A stretch of DNA of 7,598 nucleotides from JANRLJ01 sp034437895 (GTDB lineage: Bacteria; Chloroflexota; Anaerolineae; Aggregatilineales; Phototrophicaceae): the NCBI GenBank assembly GCA_034437895.1, contig DAOTTO010000163.1, positions 1 through 7,598 on the forward strand, written 5' to 3'. The translations under genes and the position numbers were made by a program. Below the pieces are notes generated by a model. The model worked only from the letters and a program-made list of their open reading frames with translations. It was not told where the DNA came from and made no database searches. The stretch's first letter is position 1. Every line of letters starts with the position of its first letter. Of this stretch, positions 1 through 5,928 are shown piece by piece.

Positions 1-167
1 ATAATCGCTTGATATTCTTCATCGTGAAGCAGCCGCGCCGTTAATTCGGCGGCTTGTTCTGCTTCATGTTCTTCCCGCGTCTGGCGATTCTTGCCGTAGA
101 CGACTGCCAGAAACAGAAACCACAAACAGGCCAAAATAATCCGCCGATAAAATTTTGCTGAAGTCAT
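1..167 (-). CDS. Small single-pass membrane protein, module copy 1 (3' end outside window)
   Basis: The start codon is on the minus strand at 167-165 and the frame stays open for 55 codons to the window edge, so the C-terminus is missing. The N-terminus has a short basic stretch (KFYRR), a hydrophobic segment at about residues 10-24 (IILACLWFLFLAVVY) that should form one membrane helix, then a basic turn (GKNRQ) and a strongly charged, Glu-rich stretch that looks helical or coiled-coil. About 25 of the first 41 residues match the protein at 5574-5858, including YRRIILA and the NR-T-EE pattern, so the two are paralogues. It is divergent from the RHH gene at 310-525, exactly as in the second copy. 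By analogy a small acidic-protein gene should follow just beyond the left edge. The function is unknown. The conserved reading frame in two diverged copies makes a real gene likely. Confidence 0.78.
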   Translation of the reverse strand, partial: MTSAKFYRRIILACLWFLFLAVVYGKNRQTREEHEAEQAAELTARLLHDEEYQAI

Positions 168-185
168 ATTTTGTTCTGCCCCTTT

Positions 186-217
186 TTGATAAATTAAATC
201 CCGCCTGCAACAACCTG
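186..217 (-). promoter_or_regulatory. Putative promoter of the copy 1 membrane gene, overlapping the shared 14-bp motif
   Basis: Read on the minus strand, TTGTTG (213-208) and TATCAA (191-186) are separated by 16 bp, with the start codon about 20 bp further on. The match to consensus is modest. The -35-like box lies inside the motif CCTGCAACAACCTG (204-217), which recurs with two differences upstream of the paralogous gene at 5915-5928. That overlap is what makes the call worth recording. Confidence 0.3.
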
Positions 218-251
218 CTTGCTACTGTTAAAATGAACTATACTGTATCAA

Positions 252-295
252 TTGATTGATGATATATGGACAATATACATCAAGTGCTATATACT
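252..295 (+). promoter_or_regulatory. Putative promoter and operator region of RHH regulator copy 1
   Basis: Two overlapping sigma70-like promoters can be drawn on an AT-rich background: TTGATT (252-257), 16 bp, TATACA (274-279); and TGGACA (267-272), 17 bp, TATACT (290-295). The second would give a leader of fewer than 10 nt before the ATG at 310. TATACTGT occurs at 239-246 and again at 290-297, and the shorter TACTGT also at 223-228. Such repeated short sites around a promoter fit binding by an RHH dimer array, but that role is inferred. Confidence 0.4.
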
Positions 296-309
296 GTCAA
301 TAGGTCAAA

Positions 310-525
310 ATGTCAAAGTCAAAAAATTATATGATTCGAATGCCCGAAGAAGGGTATCAAGCACTTAAATTAATCGCTAAAAGAGAACGCCGAGTACTTG
401 CGGATATTATGCGCGAAGCCCTTGAAGAATATACTAAAAAGAAAGGTGTTGAGGCCAGCTTTGAGGTAGAGCGCGGCGGCTATCGGCCTCGCAATACCAA
501 TTCTAGCGAGGATACTAAAGATTAG
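310..525 (+). CDS. Ribbon-helix-helix (Arc/CopG-type) DNA-binding protein, module copy 1
   Basis: This 71-residue protein has the size and pattern of an Arc/MetJ/CopG regulator. A short beta strand (NYMIRMP, residues 6-12) is followed by helix A (about 13-25, EEGYQALKLIAKR), a turn with RRVLAD, and helix B (about 30-43, DIMREALEEYTKK). A charged tail contains the motif EVERG. In this fold the strands of a dimer insert into the DNA major groove, so residues 7, 9 and 11 would contact bases. It is about 60% identical (30 of 50 aligned residues) to the protein ending at 6237. The start is preceded by a weak TAGG Shine-Dalgarno five bases away. It is divergent from the membrane protein gene at 1-167, and autoregulation of the shared intergenic region is likely but inferred. 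No toxin gene follows it directly, so a type II antitoxin role is not supported here. Confidence 0.88.
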   Translation: MSKSKNYMIRMPEEGYQALKLIAKRERRVLADIMREALEEYTKKKGVEASFEVERGGYRPRNTNSSEDTKD

Positions 526-639
526 CGGCATCTGGCAAAGCTAGCAAGTTACCATCGTCAATAGAAGATAAATGGCGGCAAATTCGGACTTAAGTGTTAT
601 TCCGTTTTATTATAAATCCGCCAAAATGGGAACCGTAGT

Positions 640-879
640 TTAGTTGGCTTTGCTGAGTTTGAGCTTCACTTCTTTGATGATCTGGACGGTATGTGCAGCT
701 TGGAGGCTTTTAGTGAGAGAATCATACATCCACCAAATGGTGATGTTCAGGTTGCCTTCTTCAATAACATTTTCGGTGAAGTGGGTATCTTGCGAGAGGT
801 TGGGGCGGGTAACCACATACTGAGGGTGAACAACGCGGCCTTCTTGCGAAGTATAAGCTACGACGTGATATTCGTTCAT
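640..879 (-). CDS. Hypothetical protein, 79 residues
   Basis: I do not recognise this protein. It begins with MNEYHVVAYTSQ and has alternating polar and hydrophobic residues suggesting beta strands at about 4-10, 18-25 and 44-51 (NITIWWMY), then a helical stretch at about 52-62 and a basic C-terminus (VKLKLSK). There is no signal peptide or membrane segment, so it is probably cytoplasmic. The start is supported by a purine-rich AAGAGAG about 9 bases upstream of the ATG. It stands alone: 114 bp from the RHH gene stop, with which it is convergent, and far from the operon that ends at 1212. A plus-strand frame at 691-918 overlaps almost all of it. I prefer the minus strand because of the ribosome site and the more protein-like composition. 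Confidence 0.6.
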   Translation of the reverse strand: MNEYHVVAYTSQEGRVVHPQYVVTRPNLSQDTHFTENVIEEGNLNITIWWMYDSLTKSLQAAHTVQIIKEVKLKLSKAN

Positions 880-980
880 TTTTTTATCTCTCTTAAAAGT
901 TTGAAGGCTTCACTATAGTCTTTTTTTCCCCAAATAGATAGTGCAACCGCTAGGGCGACTCGACAAGTCCCTTTACCAAG

Positions 981-1097
981 GAGTGTCTATTTTCGTATTC
1001 GTAGGTGTAGGGAGTAACCTATGTGTCACTCCCGGCAGACGCACACATAGGTGCGTCCCTACAGTAGCCATCTTTTTAGACACTCCGCCTACGAAAA
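981..1097. repeat. Long imperfect palindrome (hairpin-forming intergenic repeat)
   Basis: The core arms are 1007-1026 and 1043-1062. They pair over 20 positions with three mismatches (GTAGGGA and ACCTATGTGT against ACACATAGGT and TCCCTAC), leaving a 16-base loop. Outside them GAGTGTCTA (981-989) is perfectly complementary to TAGACACTC (1077-1085). TTTTCGTA and TTCGTAGG (990-1005) are each partly complementary to CCTACGAAAA (1088-1097). The structure resembles non-autonomous palindromic elements that scatter between genes. No transposase or clear target-site duplication was seen. Confidence 0.65.
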
Positions 1098-1149
1098 CAC
1101 ACTATTTTTTGCAATTCTTTATCGAAGATTAATTCAGATTACCCTTCAA

Positions 1150-1182
1150 AGTCTTGGTGTTCTTGGTGACTTGGTGGTTCAA
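1150..1182. repeat. Dispersed CTTGGTG-type repeat, single arm
   Basis: Three near-tandem units built on CTTGGTG (starting at 1153, 1162 and 1170) end in GTGGTTCAA (1174-1182). The same unit and ending occur in the hairpin at 3461-3545. A related CTTTGTGGTTCAA occurs at 5208-5220 and the reverse form TTGAACCAC at 7428-7436. Here only one arm is present, so no hairpin forms. Confidence 0.6.
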
Positions 1183-1211
1183 AGTATTGTACGCATTTTT
1201 GATAGTCCACT

Positions 1212-2609
1212 TCAGGAAGTCGCCACCCGCAGATGGAACGACTTGGGACGGGTAAAGCTCTCGTAGCCAAGAATAGACAAGGTACAGCCGCGTCCAGAGT
1301 CTTTAATGCCCGTCCATGCCAGCGCCGGGTCGAGATAATCACAGCGATTCATAAACCAAGTGCCTGTGTTCACCCGATCCCCAATCGCAAGCGCATCGTC
1401 TTCGCTGCGCGTCCAGATAGAAGCCGTCAGTCCATATTGGCTGTCGTTCATCAGCCGAATCGCCTCTTCATCATCCTTGACGCGCATGATGCTCAGGACG
1501 GGGCCAAAGGTTTCATCAATCATAATGCTCATACGATGATCGACCCCTACCAAAATCTGCGGCGCGAGATACGGGCTGTTTTCGGCGTTTGATGGAAACT
1601 CACTCGGACTGAGCAGGGCTTTCGCGCCCATCTGTACCGCCTGCTGGATTTGCTCGCGCACGAAGTCAGCGGAGCGTGTCCGCACCAATGGCCCTAAAGT
1701 CGTAGCGGCTTCTAATGGATTGCCGAGAATATACTGCCGCGTCAAGTTGACCGCGCCCTCGACAAAATCTTCATACACATCCTGATGAACATACACACGC
1801 TCAACCGCACAGCATGATTGACCGGAATTAAACAACGCCCCATCGACCACATTTTCCACCGCGTAGGCTAAATCAACATCGGCGCGGACGTAAGCCGGGT
1901 CTTTGCCGCCTAATTCCATACCTGTGCCGACAAAACGCTGACTGGCTGCTTTCTGGACGGCATGGCCTCCAGCGACAGACCCGGTAAAAGCGACGAAACC
2001 AATCCGATCATCCGCGATCACATCCGCCACGTCATCATGCGTCATGTGGAGATGCTGAAACACCCCTTCCGGCAGCCCTGCCGCATGAAAGGCTTCAGTA
2101 AATCGCTCCGCACACAGCGGTGTCTGGTCGGAATGCTTTAAGATTACGCTGTTGCCTGCCATCAGCGCCGGAATTATGGCGTTCACTGTGGTCAGGTAAG
2201 GATAATTCCAGGGCGCGAGTACCAATACCACGCCCAGCGGTTCGCGCCGGATAAAACGGGTAAAGCCCGGCTTGGGCGCGACAGCAATATCCGCCAGCGC
2301 ATTTTCCGCGATGCTAATCATATAGCGGGCGCGTTCCTGAAAGCCGCCTTTGATCTCATTCGGTGTATAGCGGATAGGTCGCCCCATCTGCCAACTGAGT
2401 TCCGTCCCGATTTCGTCCGCTCTAGCGATGAGATAGTCCATCATTTTCAGGCAAATTTCAGCACGCTCAGTCAAAGAAACCAGCCGCCAGTCGCGTTGTG
2501 CTTCGACGGCACGTTGTAACGCCGCATCGATTTGGACACGGCTCGCCAGTTCACGTTCTACATAAATCGACCCATCAACGGGCGATATGGTTTTTTGCAG
2601 GTTAGCCAT
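1212..2609 (-). CDS. NAD(P)-dependent aldehyde dehydrogenase
   Basis: This enzyme oxidises an aldehyde to the carboxylic acid in the cytoplasm. The 465-residue protein is full length for the ALDH superfamily and carries its landmarks: PWNYPY with oxyanion-hole Asn135; Lys158 in ILKHS for cofactor binding; FTGS (208-211) in the Rossmann domain; general base Glu232 in MELGGKDP; catalytic Cys266 in NSGQSCC; and Glu366/Phe368 in ETFGPV for the nicotinamide ribose. It is the last gene of a ligase-SDR-ALDH operon, so a gamma-glutamylated amino-aldehyde is a plausible substrate, although the sequence alone does not fix it. A GTG lies directly before the ATG (2612-2610). I chose the ATG because AGGA lies 8 bases upstream of it; GTG would be 5 bases away. 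The gene begins about 10 bp after the SDR stop, and its ribosome site abuts that stop, suggesting translational coupling. Confidence 0.97.
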   Translation of the reverse strand: MANLQKTISPVDGSIYVERELASRVQIDAALQRAVEAQRDWRLVSLTERAEICLKMMDYLIARADEIGTELSWQMGRPIRYTPNEIKGGFQERARYMISIAENALADIAVAPKPGFTRFIRREPLGVVLVLAPWNYPYLTTVNAIIPALMAGNSVILKHSDQTPLCAERFTEAFHAAGLPEGVFQHLHMTHDDVADVIADDRIGFVAFTGSVAGGHAVQKAASQRFVGTGMELGGKDPAYVRADVDLAYAVENVVDGALFNSGQSCCAVERVYVHQDVYEDFVEGAVNLTRQYILGNPLEAATTLGPLVRTRSADFVREQIQQAVQMGAKALLSPSEFPSNAENSPYLAPQILVGVDHRMSIMIDETFGPVLSIMRVKDDEEAIRLMNDSQYGLTASIWTRSEDDALAIGDRVNTGTWFMNRCDYLDPALAWTGIKDSGRGCTLSILGYESFTRPKSFHLRVATS

Positions 2610-2619
2610 CACTTATTTC

Positions 2620-3393
2620 CTATTCAGGCGTGACGTAAGCGGCGGTAATGCCACCATCAACCACGAATTCGCTGCCCGTCATATACGACGATTCATCAGA
2701 CCCCAGATAAAGCGCGGCGTAAGCCATTTCTTTGGCCTCGCCGAACCGCCCCATCGGGATATGCACCAGACGACGCTGTTTCTTTTCGTCAGTATTCAGG
2801 AAGTTCATGAGCAAATCTGTCCGCAGAGGCCCCGGACACAACGCATTCACCCGAATATTCTCACGAGCATGGATGACGGCGAGTTCTCGCGTCATCGAAA
2901 GCACCGCGCCTTTGCTGGCGGTATACGCCAACTGGGGCGTGGCGGCCCCTAACAAAGCAACGAATGACGCGGTATTGATGATGCTGCCGCCGCCTGCCCG
3001 TCGCAGCGCCGGAATCCCATATTTGCAGCCAAAGAATACCCCTTTGACATTAATCGCCATCGTCAAATCCCAAACCGATTCCTCTGTCGTGATGGCATTG
3101 TCATCATCACTGTGCATGATGCCCGCGTTGTTAAACAGAATATTGAGTTTGCCGTAGGTGTCCTCAGCGGTTTTGACCATTTTCTCGCAATCCGCCGCTT
3201 TGGAAACATCGGCATGGACATAAACTGCCCGCCCGCCCTGCTGCATGATTTCGTCAACAGTTTTTTGTCCGCCTGCGTCATTTACATCCGCCACAACGAC
3301 GGATGCACCCTCCTGCGCGAACAGTAAAGCGGTCTGATACCCAATCCCACTGCCGCCGCCTGTGATGAGGGCGACTTTATCTTGTAATCGCAT
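2620..3393 (-). CDS. Short-chain dehydrogenase/reductase (classical SDR, NAD-type)
   Basis: This 257-residue cytoplasmic oxidoreductase belongs to the classical SDR family. Visible motifs are TGGGSGIG (11-18) for the dinucleotide, Asp36 at the end of beta strand 2 (VVVADV), which favours NAD(H) over NADP(H), NNAG (88-91), and the catalytic tetrad Asn115, Ser143, Tyr157 and Lys161 (YTASK), followed by the PG motif (187-188). An upstream in-frame ATG at 3426 would add 11 residues. The start at 3393 is preferred because GGAGGA lies at ideal spacing just before it and the MRLQDKVALITG N-terminus matches the family. It sits between the ligase and the aldehyde dehydrogenase. In a gamma-glutamyl-amine route it could oxidise a hydroxyl group to the aldehyde taken by the next enzyme, which would suit an amino-alcohol such as ethanolamine. 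That substrate is inferred. Confidence 0.96.
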   Translation of the reverse strand: MRLQDKVALITGGGSGIGYQTALLFAQEGASVVVADVNDAGGQKTVDEIMQQGGRAVYVHADVSKAADCEKMVKTAEDTYGKLNILFNNAGIMHSDDDNAITTEESVWDLTMAINVKGVFFGCKYGIPALRRAGGGSIINTASFVALLGAATPQLAYTASKGAVLSMTRELAVIHARENIRVNALCPGPLRTDLLMNFLNTDEKKQRRLVHIPMGRFGEAKEMAYAALYLGSDESSYMTGSEFVVDGGITAAYVTPE

Positions 3394-3460
3394 GATGTTG
3401 TCCTCCAATGATGTGGTTAAATGCACTCAGTAAATCCGTGAAAATAGTACAAGAAATTGG

Positions 3461-3545
3461 AACCACCTAAGCGAAGCGACGCCACAGAGGACACCAAGAG
3501 AATTCCTCTTAAAACATTCTTGGCGCTCTTGGTGTCTTGGTGGTT
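3461..3545. repeat. Repeat-derived hairpin inside the operon
   Basis: AACCACC (3461-3467) pairs with GGTGGTT (3539-3545), and GACACCAAGAG (3490-3500) pairs perfectly with CTCTTGGTGTC (3526-3536), leaving a 25-base loop. It occupies much of the 187-bp gap between the ligase gene and the SDR gene. It shares its CTTGGTG units and terminal GTGGTT with the repeat at 1150-1182. In the operon mRNA it would form a stable structure without a following U-run, so it looks like an inserted repeat rather than a terminator. It could still affect mRNA stability or the relative expression of the downstream genes. Confidence 0.65.
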
Positions 3546-3580
3546 AAAAATTGACCGACTTTCATAGCTTTACTTCAGAA

Positions 3581-4960
3581 TTAAATGCGCTCAAAGTAAC
3601 GTTTGCGTTCCCAATCCGTGACAGAACGATGAAAATCCGCCACTTCGGTACGGAAGAAATGCGTGTAATGTTCAACAATCGGTGCGCCAAAGGCCTGTTT
3701 CGCAAACGCGCTGTTGGCAAAGGTATCAGTCGCATGTTCCAAAGTATAGGGTACACGCGGCAAATGCTGCGCGGCGTAAATATCGCCTTCAAAAATAGCT
3801 GGCGGTTCAATCTGGTTGGCGATTCCGTCTAAGCCGGAAGCCAACGCCGCCGCATACGCCAGATACGGGTTACAATCCGCGCCGGGGATACGACATTCAA
3901 TCCGTAAGCTGCTGCCATGCCCGACGACACGGAAGCCCGCCGTCCGATTATCGTAGCTCCAAGCGATGCGGGTAGGTGCCCACGACATATCTTGATAGCG
4001 CTTATAAGAATTCACAGTCGGCGCATAAAAGACCATCATCTCCGGGATATGCGCCATCCATCCGCCCAAGAACCAGCGGAACACGTCTGAACCTTCAACC
4101 GGGCCAATTTTCTGATCCCCAGTAAAAGCATTCACGCCATCTTTCCACAGACTCAAATGAATATGGCAGCTTGAGCCAGCAATCGACGTGGCAGGCTTCG
4201 CCATAAAAGTCACGCTAAAACCGAGGCTGTCAGCCGTTTCTTTGAGGCACTGTTTGAAAATAGCATGACGATCCGCCATCGTCAAACTATCCGCATAACG
4301 GATATTCAGTTCGTGTTGGCCTTCGCCCCACTCCCCTTTTGAATTTTCGACAGGAATGCCGGAATACTTTAGATGGCGGCGGACTTGTGCTGTATATTTT
4401 TCTTCACGCGCCCCTTGCAGCAGATGATAATCCTCGATATACCAGCCCATCGGCGTGACACCGCTATAGCCTTGTTTGGCCGCCTCTTTATAGGAAGTCT
4501 CGTAAATATAATATTCGATCTCGGAGGCCGACATTGATGTATAGCCCAACGAGACAGTTTTTTCGATCTGCTGGCGCAGGATAGAGCGCGGGGCTTGCAA
4601 CACATTTTGATGCGCTTTATCGTCGATCACATCACACAGGACCAGCGCAGATTTTTCTAACCAAGTCGCTACACGCAGCGTACTTAAATCAGGCACAAGA
4701 TGAAAATCGCCATAACCCATTTCCCAACTTGCGAACTGGTAGCCGCGCACAGGCTCCATTTCCATATCGACGGTCAGCAGATAATTACAACCGTGTGTGC
4801 CGTGTGCAGCGGCATGGTCTAAAAAGAATTCCGCATCAAAGCGCTTCCCCATCAAACGCCCATAATGATCGGTAAAGCCCACAACAACGGTTTCAATGTC
4901 ACCGTTTTCAACAAACCCGTGCAGATCAGCAAGCGTCAGCATCCCGTGTGTCTCTGCCAT
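3581..4960 (-). CDS. Glutamine-synthetase-family ligase, probably gamma-glutamyl-amine synthetase
   Basis: This 459-residue protein is a full-length member of the glutamine synthetase superfamily, with ATP-dependent gamma-glutamyl ligation in a cytoplasmic oligomer. Catalytic features: metal ligands Glu147 and Glu149 (SEIEYY), Glu213 and Glu217 (EGQHELN) and His266 in GSSCHIHLS; Asn317 to Arg321 in NSYKR; Arg339 in NRTAGFR; and Arg353/Arg357 in RIECRIPGADCNPY. The DGSS loop that supplies the ammonium-site Asp in true glutamine synthetase is not evident (the region reads ASWEMGYGDF, 77-86), and no adenylylation-site NLY-type motif is seen near the C-terminus. This points to a PuuA/GlnA3/GlnA4-type enzyme acting on an amine rather than ammonia. 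It is first in an operon with an SDR and an ALDH. The start is firm: GAGGAG lies six bases upstream of the ATG. Polyamine versus ethanolamine as substrate cannot be decided from sequence alone. Confidence 0.95.
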   Translation of the reverse strand: MAETHGMLTLADLHGFVENGDIETVVVGFTDHYGRLMGKRFDAEFFLDHAAAHGTHGCNYLLTVDMEMEPVRGYQFASWEMGYGDFHLVPDLSTLRVATWLEKSALVLCDVIDDKAHQNVLQAPRSILRQQIEKTVSLGYTSMSASEIEYYIYETSYKEAAKQGYSGVTPMGWYIEDYHLLQGAREEKYTAQVRRHLKYSGIPVENSKGEWGEGQHELNIRYADSLTMADRHAIFKQCLKETADSLGFSVTFMAKPATSIAGSSCHIHLSLWKDGVNAFTGDQKIGPVEGSDVFRWFLGGWMAHIPEMMVFYAPTVNSYKRYQDMSWAPTRIAWSYDNRTAGFRVVGHGSSLRIECRIPGADCNPYLAYAAALASGLDGIANQIEPPAIFEGDIYAAQHLPRVPYTLEHATDTFANSAFAKQAFGAPIVEHYTHFFRTEVADFHRSVTDWERKRYFERI

Positions 4961-5071
4961 AAAAAACTCCTCTAGCTCTAATAAAGGTTCTATTCTGGAA
5001 AATCGCTTTAAAAATCTATTCCCAGTTTAAGAGGCGGTGATTTTGCCACAAATAATAGGTTACTCAAAAAA

Positions 5072-5095
5072 CGCCATAAAGCGCCATAAAGCGCC
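5072..5095. repeat. Short tandem repeat, CGCCATAAAG x2.4
   Basis: Two perfect 10-bp units of CGCCATAAAG (5072-5081 and 5082-5091) are followed by a partial CGCC. The copy number is too low and the unit too short for CRISPR. It lies about 110 bp upstream of the ligase start and could be simple slippage or a paired binding site. Confidence 0.5.
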
Positions 5096-5153
5096 TCCCT
5101 TTAGGCTTGGGGAGTATGTCACATTTACTTGATAGCGCGGCAAAGAATCAATA

Positions 5154-5220
5154 CAAACCGCAAAGCCGCAAAGATCACAAAGGGAAGCAATGATAAATTC
5201 TCATGTTCTTTGTGGTTCAA
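5154..5220. repeat. Dispersed GTGGTTCAA-ending repeat with inverted arms
   Basis: The left arm has CGCAAAG-type units (AACCGCAAAGCCGCAAAG, then CACAAAG at 5176-5182) and the right arm has CTTTGTG (5208-5214) ending in GTGGTTCAA (5212-5220). The arms pair over CACAAAG/CTTTGTG and could also use the outer AACC/GGTT. It is related in form and ending to the elements at 1150-1182, 3461-3545 and 7428-7460. Confidence 0.5.
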
Positions 5221-5269
5221 AAGTGCTTTAAGAGACAAGTCATTTTTGCTTTAGATCATACCAAACAAA

Positions 5270-5298
5270 AAGGACAGACTTTTCCCTTGTCTGTCCTT
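5270..5298 (-). terminator. Rho-independent terminator for the membrane/acidic-protein gene pair
   Basis: A perfect 10-bp stem (AAGGACAGAC at 5270-5279 with GTCTGTCCTT at 5289-5298) encloses a 9-base loop. On the minus strand the stem runs into CCTTTTTGTTTGG, giving the U-run. It lies 34 bp downstream of the stop codon at 5333, so it fits the end of the minus-strand pair 5858 to 5333. The plus-strand reading lacks an immediate U-run. Confidence 0.75.
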
Positions 5299-5332
5299 CA
5301 AAAAGTATTTTTCCGTATATGTTCAATTATGT

Positions 5333-5581
5333 TCAAAAATAAATCGGCCTCTCGTCATCATCATCAAAATCATCGGCTGGGCGACCTACCCAATCGCCAT
5401 CGAACTCCGAGCCGCGTAGCGCACCATTGAGCGCGTTCTCAATATCGTTTTCTGCGATTCGGATGCCGCGATCTAGCCGTTCCCGTAAATCTTTAAAAAT
5501 ATCTTTAAGATGGGGACTCTTAAAGATAGTCATATAGCGTTCCAAAAGCGCATCCATCTCCTCGAATTCATAGTTACTCAT
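5333..5581 (-). CDS. Small acidic protein, module copy 2
   Basis: I do not recognise this 82-residue protein. It is probably alpha-helical through residues 4-52 (EFEEMDALLERYMTIFKSPHLKDIFKDLRERLDRGIRIAENDIENALNGAL), with an amphipathic heptad-like spacing of Leu/Ile, and then has an unstructured acidic tail (DDFDDDDERPIYF, 70-82). No signal peptide or membrane segment is present, so it is likely cytoplasmic. Its ATG overlaps the end of the membrane-protein gene by 8 bp (ATGAGTAA, where the TAA is the upstream stop), a classic translational-coupling arrangement. The two products are therefore probably made together and may interact. A terminator follows directly. Given the paralogous module at the left end of the window, a homologue may lie just outside it. 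Confidence 0.8.
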   Translation of the reverse strand: MSNYEFEEMDALLERYMTIFKSPHLKDIFKDLRERLDRGIRIAENDIENALNGALRGSEFDGDWVGRPADDFDDDDERPIYF

Positions 5582-5858
5582 CGGTGTAGGTCTCCTCGAT
5601 AATTTTTTTCATGACTCGTTTGGCACTGCTGCGGTTAGCCTCTTTTTGCAGCGCTTGACCTTCAGGCGTAGCTAATCGTTCCTGTGTTTTCTGGTGGATT
5701 GCCATCACTACGGGATCATACTGAACGACGGCAAATTCGGCTTCCTGCTGGGCTTCAAATTCTTCCTGTGTTTTACGATTCCGCCCGTGAATCCACATGA
5801 GGAACATCATCCACAACAAGGCAAGAATAATCCGGCGGTACATTTTTGGAGAGTTCAT
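5574..5858 (-). CDS. Small single-pass membrane protein, module copy 2
   Basis: This 94-residue protein has a basic N-terminus (KMYRR), one strongly hydrophobic segment at about residues 9-23 (IILALLWMMFLMWIH), a basic stretch (GRNRK) and then a long, charged, Gln/Glu-rich region likely to be helical, ending in a basic-then-acidic tail (KRVMKKIIEETYTDE). There is no cleavage motif, so it should stay anchored, with the charged domain probably cytoplasmic; charges on both sides of the helix leave topology open. It is a paralogue of the protein at 1-167. It is divergent from the RHH gene ending at 6237 and overlaps the acidic-protein gene downstream. No strong Shine-Dalgarno precedes the ATG; an upstream ATG in this frame is closed by a TAA. 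The function is unknown. A membrane anchor or sensor for the acidic partner is a guess from gene order. Confidence 0.82.
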   Translation of the reverse strand: MNSPKMYRRIILALLWMMFLMWIHGRNRKTQEEFEAQQEAEFAVVQYDPVVMAIHQKTQERLATPEGQALQKEANRSSAKRVMKKIIEETYTDE

Positions 5859-5893
5859 AGTTTATTTTCCATCCATATCGCTTCAATCTCCTG

Positions 5894-5928
5894 AGTTTAG
5901 CAAAAGTAAAGACACCTGCAACGTCCTG
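5894..5928 (-). promoter_or_regulatory. Putative promoter of the copy 2 membrane gene, overlapping the shared 14-bp motif
   Basis: On the minus strand TTGCAG (5921-5916) and TAAACT (5899-5894) are 16 bp apart, which would give a leader of about 29 nt to the ATG at 5858. The -35-like box lies within CCTGCAACGTCCTG (5915-5928), the counterpart of the motif at 204-217. A regulator binding the motif would therefore block the promoter. Confidence 0.4.

Larger units (their letters stand above)
880..1211. other. Gene-free stretch with a palindromic element and a dispersed repeat
   Basis: No convincing coding frame is present in these 332 bases. The stretch holds the 5' side of the small gene ending at 879, a 117-bp imperfect palindrome (981-1097) and one copy of the GTGGTTCAA-ending repeat (about 1150-1182) just downstream of the aldehyde dehydrogenase stop. 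Two short plus-strand frames running through the palindrome have no ribosome site and read through repeat sequence. Confidence 0.6.
4961..5332. other. Gene-free stretch upstream of the operon
   Basis: No credible gene lies in these 372 bases. From left to right they hold the ligase Shine-Dalgarno and probable leader, a short tandem repeat (5072-5095), a hairpin of the GTGGTTCAA repeat type (5154-5220) and the terminator of the opposing-side genes (5270-5298). The operon promoter must lie here, reading leftward. I see only an isolated -10-like TATTAT on the minus strand (5057-5052) without a good -35, so I do not call it. Confidence 0.55.

Noticed and set aside
310..525. Type II toxin-antitoxin antitoxin assignment for the RHH protein
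   Set aside because: No toxin gene lies directly downstream in either copy; the conserved partner is a divergent membrane protein.
573..623. TGGCGG / CCGCCA pair downstream of the first RHH gene as a terminator
   Set aside because: The stem is only 6 bp with a loop of about 39 bases and no convincing U-run follows.
691..918. Plus-strand open frame of 75 codons overlapping the small gene at 640-879
   Set aside because: It has no clear ribosome site and lies antisense over a minus-strand frame with a good one; it is most likely a shadow.
941..1266. Two short plus-strand frames through the palindrome and repeat
   Set aside because: They translate repeat sequence, lack ribosome sites and run into the 3' end of the aldehyde dehydrogenase gene.
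2587..3157. Overlapping plus-strand frames opposite the SDR gene
   Set aside because: They are antisense to a protein with all SDR catalytic motifs and have no ribosome site or recognisable features.
5072..5095. Possible CRISPR array from CGCCATAAAG repeats
   Set aside because: Only about 2.4 directly adjacent 10-bp units are present and there are no spacers.
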